A stretch of DNA of 8,539 bases. It comes from Clostridiaceae bacterium. GTDB lineage: Bacteria > Bacillota > Clostridia > UBA1212 > DUPL01. The stretch is from contig JAAYLF010000268.1 of NCBI GenBank assembly GCA_012522035.1, positions 1 through 8,539 on the forward strand, in the 5' to 3' direction. A program made the translations under genes and the position numbers. This document shows positions 6,651-8,539 of this stretch, in pieces (the first letter of the stretch is position 1; every line of letters starts with the position of its first letter). A model generated the notes under the pieces. It was given only the letters and a program-made list of their open reading frames with translations, did no database searches and was not told the origin of the DNA.

Positions 6651-7139
6651 ATGAAAGCAATAATCGAAATGGAAAACAAGGACAGAATTGAAATTGAGCT
6701 ATATATGGATATTGATCCTATAACTGTTGCCAATTTTGTAAAACTGGCTGAGGAAGGATTCTACAACGGACTTATATTCCATAGAGTTATTAAAGGTTTC
6801 ATGATACAAGGTGGATGCCCGTATGGTACGGGAACAGGAGGCCCAGGATATACTATCAAAGGTGAGTTTGATTCAAACGGCTTTAGAAATCCTTTGAAAC
6901 ATACACGAGGGGGCATCTCAATGGCCAGAGCCTTTGATCCCAATTCTGCAGGTTCACAATTTTTTATCATGCACAAGGATGCTCCTCACCTTGATGGAAA
7001 CTATGCCGCTTTCGGCAAAGTAGTGAAAGGTATGGAGGTTGTAGACAGGATAGCTGAAACTGAAACAGACATGAGGGACAAGCCATTTACGGATCAGAAG
7101 ATAAACAGAGTAATAATTGAAAGAGGCGATGAAAATTGA
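6651..7139 (+). CDS. ppiB: Cyclophilin-type peptidyl-prolyl cis-trans isomerase
   Basis: This 162-residue cytosolic cyclophilin speeds cis-trans isomerisation of Xaa-Pro bonds during protein folding. It has no signal peptide. The active-site block [13 protein letters not shown] holds the conserved Arg, Phe, Met and Gln, followed by [15 protein letters not shown]. The second block [22 protein letters not shown] carries His where human cyclophilin A has the cyclosporin-binding Trp, as is common in bacterial members. [16 protein letters not shown] is also typical. A perfect GGAGG at 6640-6644 precedes the ATG. The last codons overlap the TTG start of galE by four bases, implying coupled translation. 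The symbol is given for the family type; orthology to a named ppiB was not tested. Confidence 0.93.
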   Translation: MKAIIEMENKDRIEIELYMDIDPITVANFVKLAEEGFYNGLIFHRVIKGFMIQGGCPYGTGTGGPGYTIKGEFDSNGFRNPLKHTRGGISMARAFDPNSAGSQFFIMHKDAPHLDGNYAAFGKVVKGMEVVDRIAETETDMRDKPFTDQKINRVIIERGDEN

Positions 7140-8140
7140 CTATTCTTGTAACTGGTGGCGCGGGGTATATTGGAAGCCATGCCTGTGTTGAGCTCTTAAA
7201 TAGTGGACATGATATTGTTGTATTTGATAATTATTACAACAGTTCTCCGGAAGTTTTGGACAGGATAAAGGAAATAACGGGAAAATCCTTCAAGAACTAT
7301 GAATGCGATATGCTTGATGAAGAAGCAATGGAGAGAATATTTGAAGAGAACAAAATAGATGCTGTTATGCATTTTGCTGGATACAAGGCAGTAGGGGAGT
7401 CCTGCGAAAAACCACTCATGTATTATCACAATAATATTCAAGGTACACTAACCATATTGAATACAATGGTCAGACACAATGTCAAGATATTTGTCTTCAG
7501 CTCTTCTGCAACGGTTTATGGCGATCCTAAAAGTGTTCCCATCGATGAAACATTTCCATTATCAGCTACCAATCCATATGGAAGAACCAAATTAATGATA
7601 GAAGAAATGTTAAGAGATCTCTTTGCCGCAGACAACTCATGGTCGATTATACTCCTAAGGTATTTTAATCCTGTTGGAGCCCATGAGAGTTATTTGATAG
7701 GGGAGAACCCAAAGGGAATACCCAACAACCTTATGCCAATGATTAACAAGGTGGCACAAAAGGAATTGCCTGTATTAAAGATTTTTGGTAACGATTACAA
7801 TACGAAAGACGGAACAGGTGTTAGAGATTATATTCATGTTGTAGATTTGGCCAAGGGACATGTCAAGGCAATTGAGTATATTGAGAACTTCAATACAATT
7901 GAAAGCATTAATCTGGGAACGGGGAAAGGGTACTCAGTTCTTGAGATGGTACATACCTACATGAAGGTTAACAATGTGGATGTCAATTATGTATTTACAG
8001 ATAGAAGACCAGGAGATATTGCAGAATGTTATGCAAATCCTGAAAAAGCTTACAGATTATTAGGCTGGAAGGCTGAGTATGATTTGGAAAAAATGTGCCG
8101 TGACAGTTATCTTTGGAGTGTAAACGCAACCAAGAGGTGA
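7136..8140 (+). CDS. galE: UDP-glucose 4-epimerase
   Basis: This 334-residue short-chain dehydrogenase-type epimerase interconverts UDP-glucose and UDP-galactose using tightly bound NAD, supplying galactose for cell-surface polysaccharides and the Leloir pathway. [10 protein letters not shown] (6-15) is the NAD-binding glycine motif. [10 protein letters not shown] (121-130) holds the catalytic Ser124 region. NPYGRTK (146-152) holds the catalytic Tyr148 and Lys152. [16 protein letters not shown] and [14 protein letters not shown] are GalE hallmarks. Cys298 in [10 protein letters not shown] aligns with Tyr299 of E. coli GalE and Cys307 of human GALE, so UDP-GlcNAc/GalNAc may also be accepted. 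The start is TTG, overlapping the cyclophilin stop as TTGA; GAGG at 7123-7126 is the ribosome binding site. The nearby ATG at 7129 is in another frame. The GalE length is normal (E. coli 338), so the TTG start is well supported. Confidence 0.95.
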   Translation: MTILVTGGAGYIGSHACVELLNSGHDIVVFDNYYNSSPEVLDRIKEITGKSFKNYECDMLDEEAMERIFEENKIDAVMHFAGYKAVGESCEKPLMYYHNNIQGTLTILNTMVRHNVKIFVFSSSATVYGDPKSVPIDETFPLSATNPYGRTKLMIEEMLRDLFAADNSWSIILLRYFNPVGAHESYLIGENPKGIPNNLMPMINKVAQKELPVLKIFGNDYNTKDGTGVRDYIHVVDLAKGHVKAIEYIENFNTIESINLGTGKGYSVLEMVHTYMKVNNVDVNYVFTDRRPGDIAECYANPEKAYRLLGWKAEYDLEKMCRDSYLWSVNATKR

Positions 8141-8141
8141 T

Positions 8142-8539
8142 ATGATGCTGAACAAAAAAAATACAGGAGGATTCTTTCTGTTTATAAACAGCATATTGTA
8201 CATTCTTCTTTCTGTGTTTTATATTGTAAAACCTTTAAACGACTTTTTGTCACATATTATAATAACAGGCACCGTGCTGATGGTTTGCGGTCTTGTTTGC
8301 ATTACTGCATTCATAAGCAACCCAAGAGCATACTTCAGACCTGGATGGATACTGTCTCAGGGATTTTTGCAAATCCTTCTGGGATTCTACATCCTGTTTA
8401 ACAGGCTTGTAACAAACTATGACTCTTATTTCATAATTTTTGGTCTATGGGCATTGTTTACAGGAATTGCGCAGATTTCCGTTTCAATTCAGATACGGGC
8501 TCTTGATATTAGCAGATGGCATTTTGTATTCTTCATAGG
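8142..8539 (+). CDS. DUF308/HdeD-like multi-pass membrane protein (3' truncated)
   Basis: The frame stays open to the window end, so only the first 132 residues are seen. There are four likely membrane segments: about 10-29 (FFLFINSILYILLSVFYIV), 39-56, 69-87 (GWILSQGFLQILLGFYILF) and 95-112 (FIIFGLWALFTGIAQISVSI). The alternation and the segment beginning RPGWILSQGFLQILLGF resemble the DUF308 repeat of HdeD-type proteins, which are linked to acid resistance in enterobacteria; the role in clostridia is unknown. The GAGGTGAT ribosome binding site (8134-8141) includes the galE stop codon, so the gene belongs to the same transcript. ATG codons at 8142 and 8145 are both possible, and 8145 has the better spacing (seven bases from GAGG). 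The family call is moderately sure. Confidence 0.7.
   Translation, partial: MMLNKKNTGGFFLFINSILYILLSVFYIVKPLNDFLSHIIITGTVLMVCGLVCITAFISNPRAYFRPGWILSQGFLQILLGFYILFNRLVTNYDSYFIIFGLWALFTGIAQISVSIQIRALDISRWHFVFFI

Noticed and set aside
6167..6733. Reverse-strand open frame (188 codons) opposite the small unknown gene and the cyclophilin start
   Set aside because: It runs across a strong + strand promoter and the start of the cyclophilin gene, and its composition looks like an antisense shadow.

Overview
The window looks like chromosomal DNA of a low-GC Gram-positive bacterium, most likely a clostridium. The evidence is the AT-rich sequence, strong GGAGG-type ribosome binding sites, sigma-A-type promoter boxes, an A/T-flanked intrinsic terminator and A/U-ending codons. 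The carboxyltransferase / biotin carrier / 5S-type gene order recalls, from memory, a cluster in cellulolytic clostridia of the Clostridium thermocellum group; I could not test this. All eight genes lie on the + strand, and two are cut by the window edges. I see no RNA genes, CRISPR arrays, insertion sequences or phage genes.

Layout: (1) 1-1443 is the C-terminal part of a DinG/XPD-like Fe-S DNA helicase. (2) A 129-base gap holds a good sigma-A promoter (TTGAAT-17-TATAAT) overlapped by a 12-base palindrome. It leads into a three-gene biotin-dependent operon (1573-4801): an acyl-CoA carboxyltransferase (12S-like), a free-standing biotin carrier (1.3S-like) and a 2-oxo-acid carboxyltransferase (5S-like, pyruvate/oxaloacetate type). 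A strong intrinsic terminator follows at 4810-4845. (3) A flavoprotein of the BaiN/HI0933 family starts right after that terminator. It is followed by an unrecognised small, probably membrane-anchored or secreted protein. (4) A near-perfect promoter (TTGACA-17-TATACT) overlaps the end of that gene and drives a cyclophilin-type peptidyl-prolyl isomerase, galE (TTG start overlapping the cyclophilin stop) and a DUF308/HdeD-like membrane protein that runs off the window.

How the genes work together: the three carboxylation proteins contain every part of a transcarboxylase (keto-acid half reaction, mobile biotin, CoA-ester half reaction). The window has no biotin carboxylase and no Na+-pumping decarboxylase beta subunit. 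The simplest reading is a soluble enzyme moving CO2 between oxaloacetate/pyruvate and an acyl-CoA without ATP. The carboxyltransferase is shorter at its N-terminus than the family and differs at conserved active-site positions, so its CoA substrate is uncertain. The other genes are housekeeping or envelope-related and show no clear functional link to it. I found nothing that is clearly a new system. The most interesting points are the transcarboxylase-like trio with its divergent CoA subunit, the terminator placed directly against a ribosome binding site, and the Cys-type GalE specificity residue.
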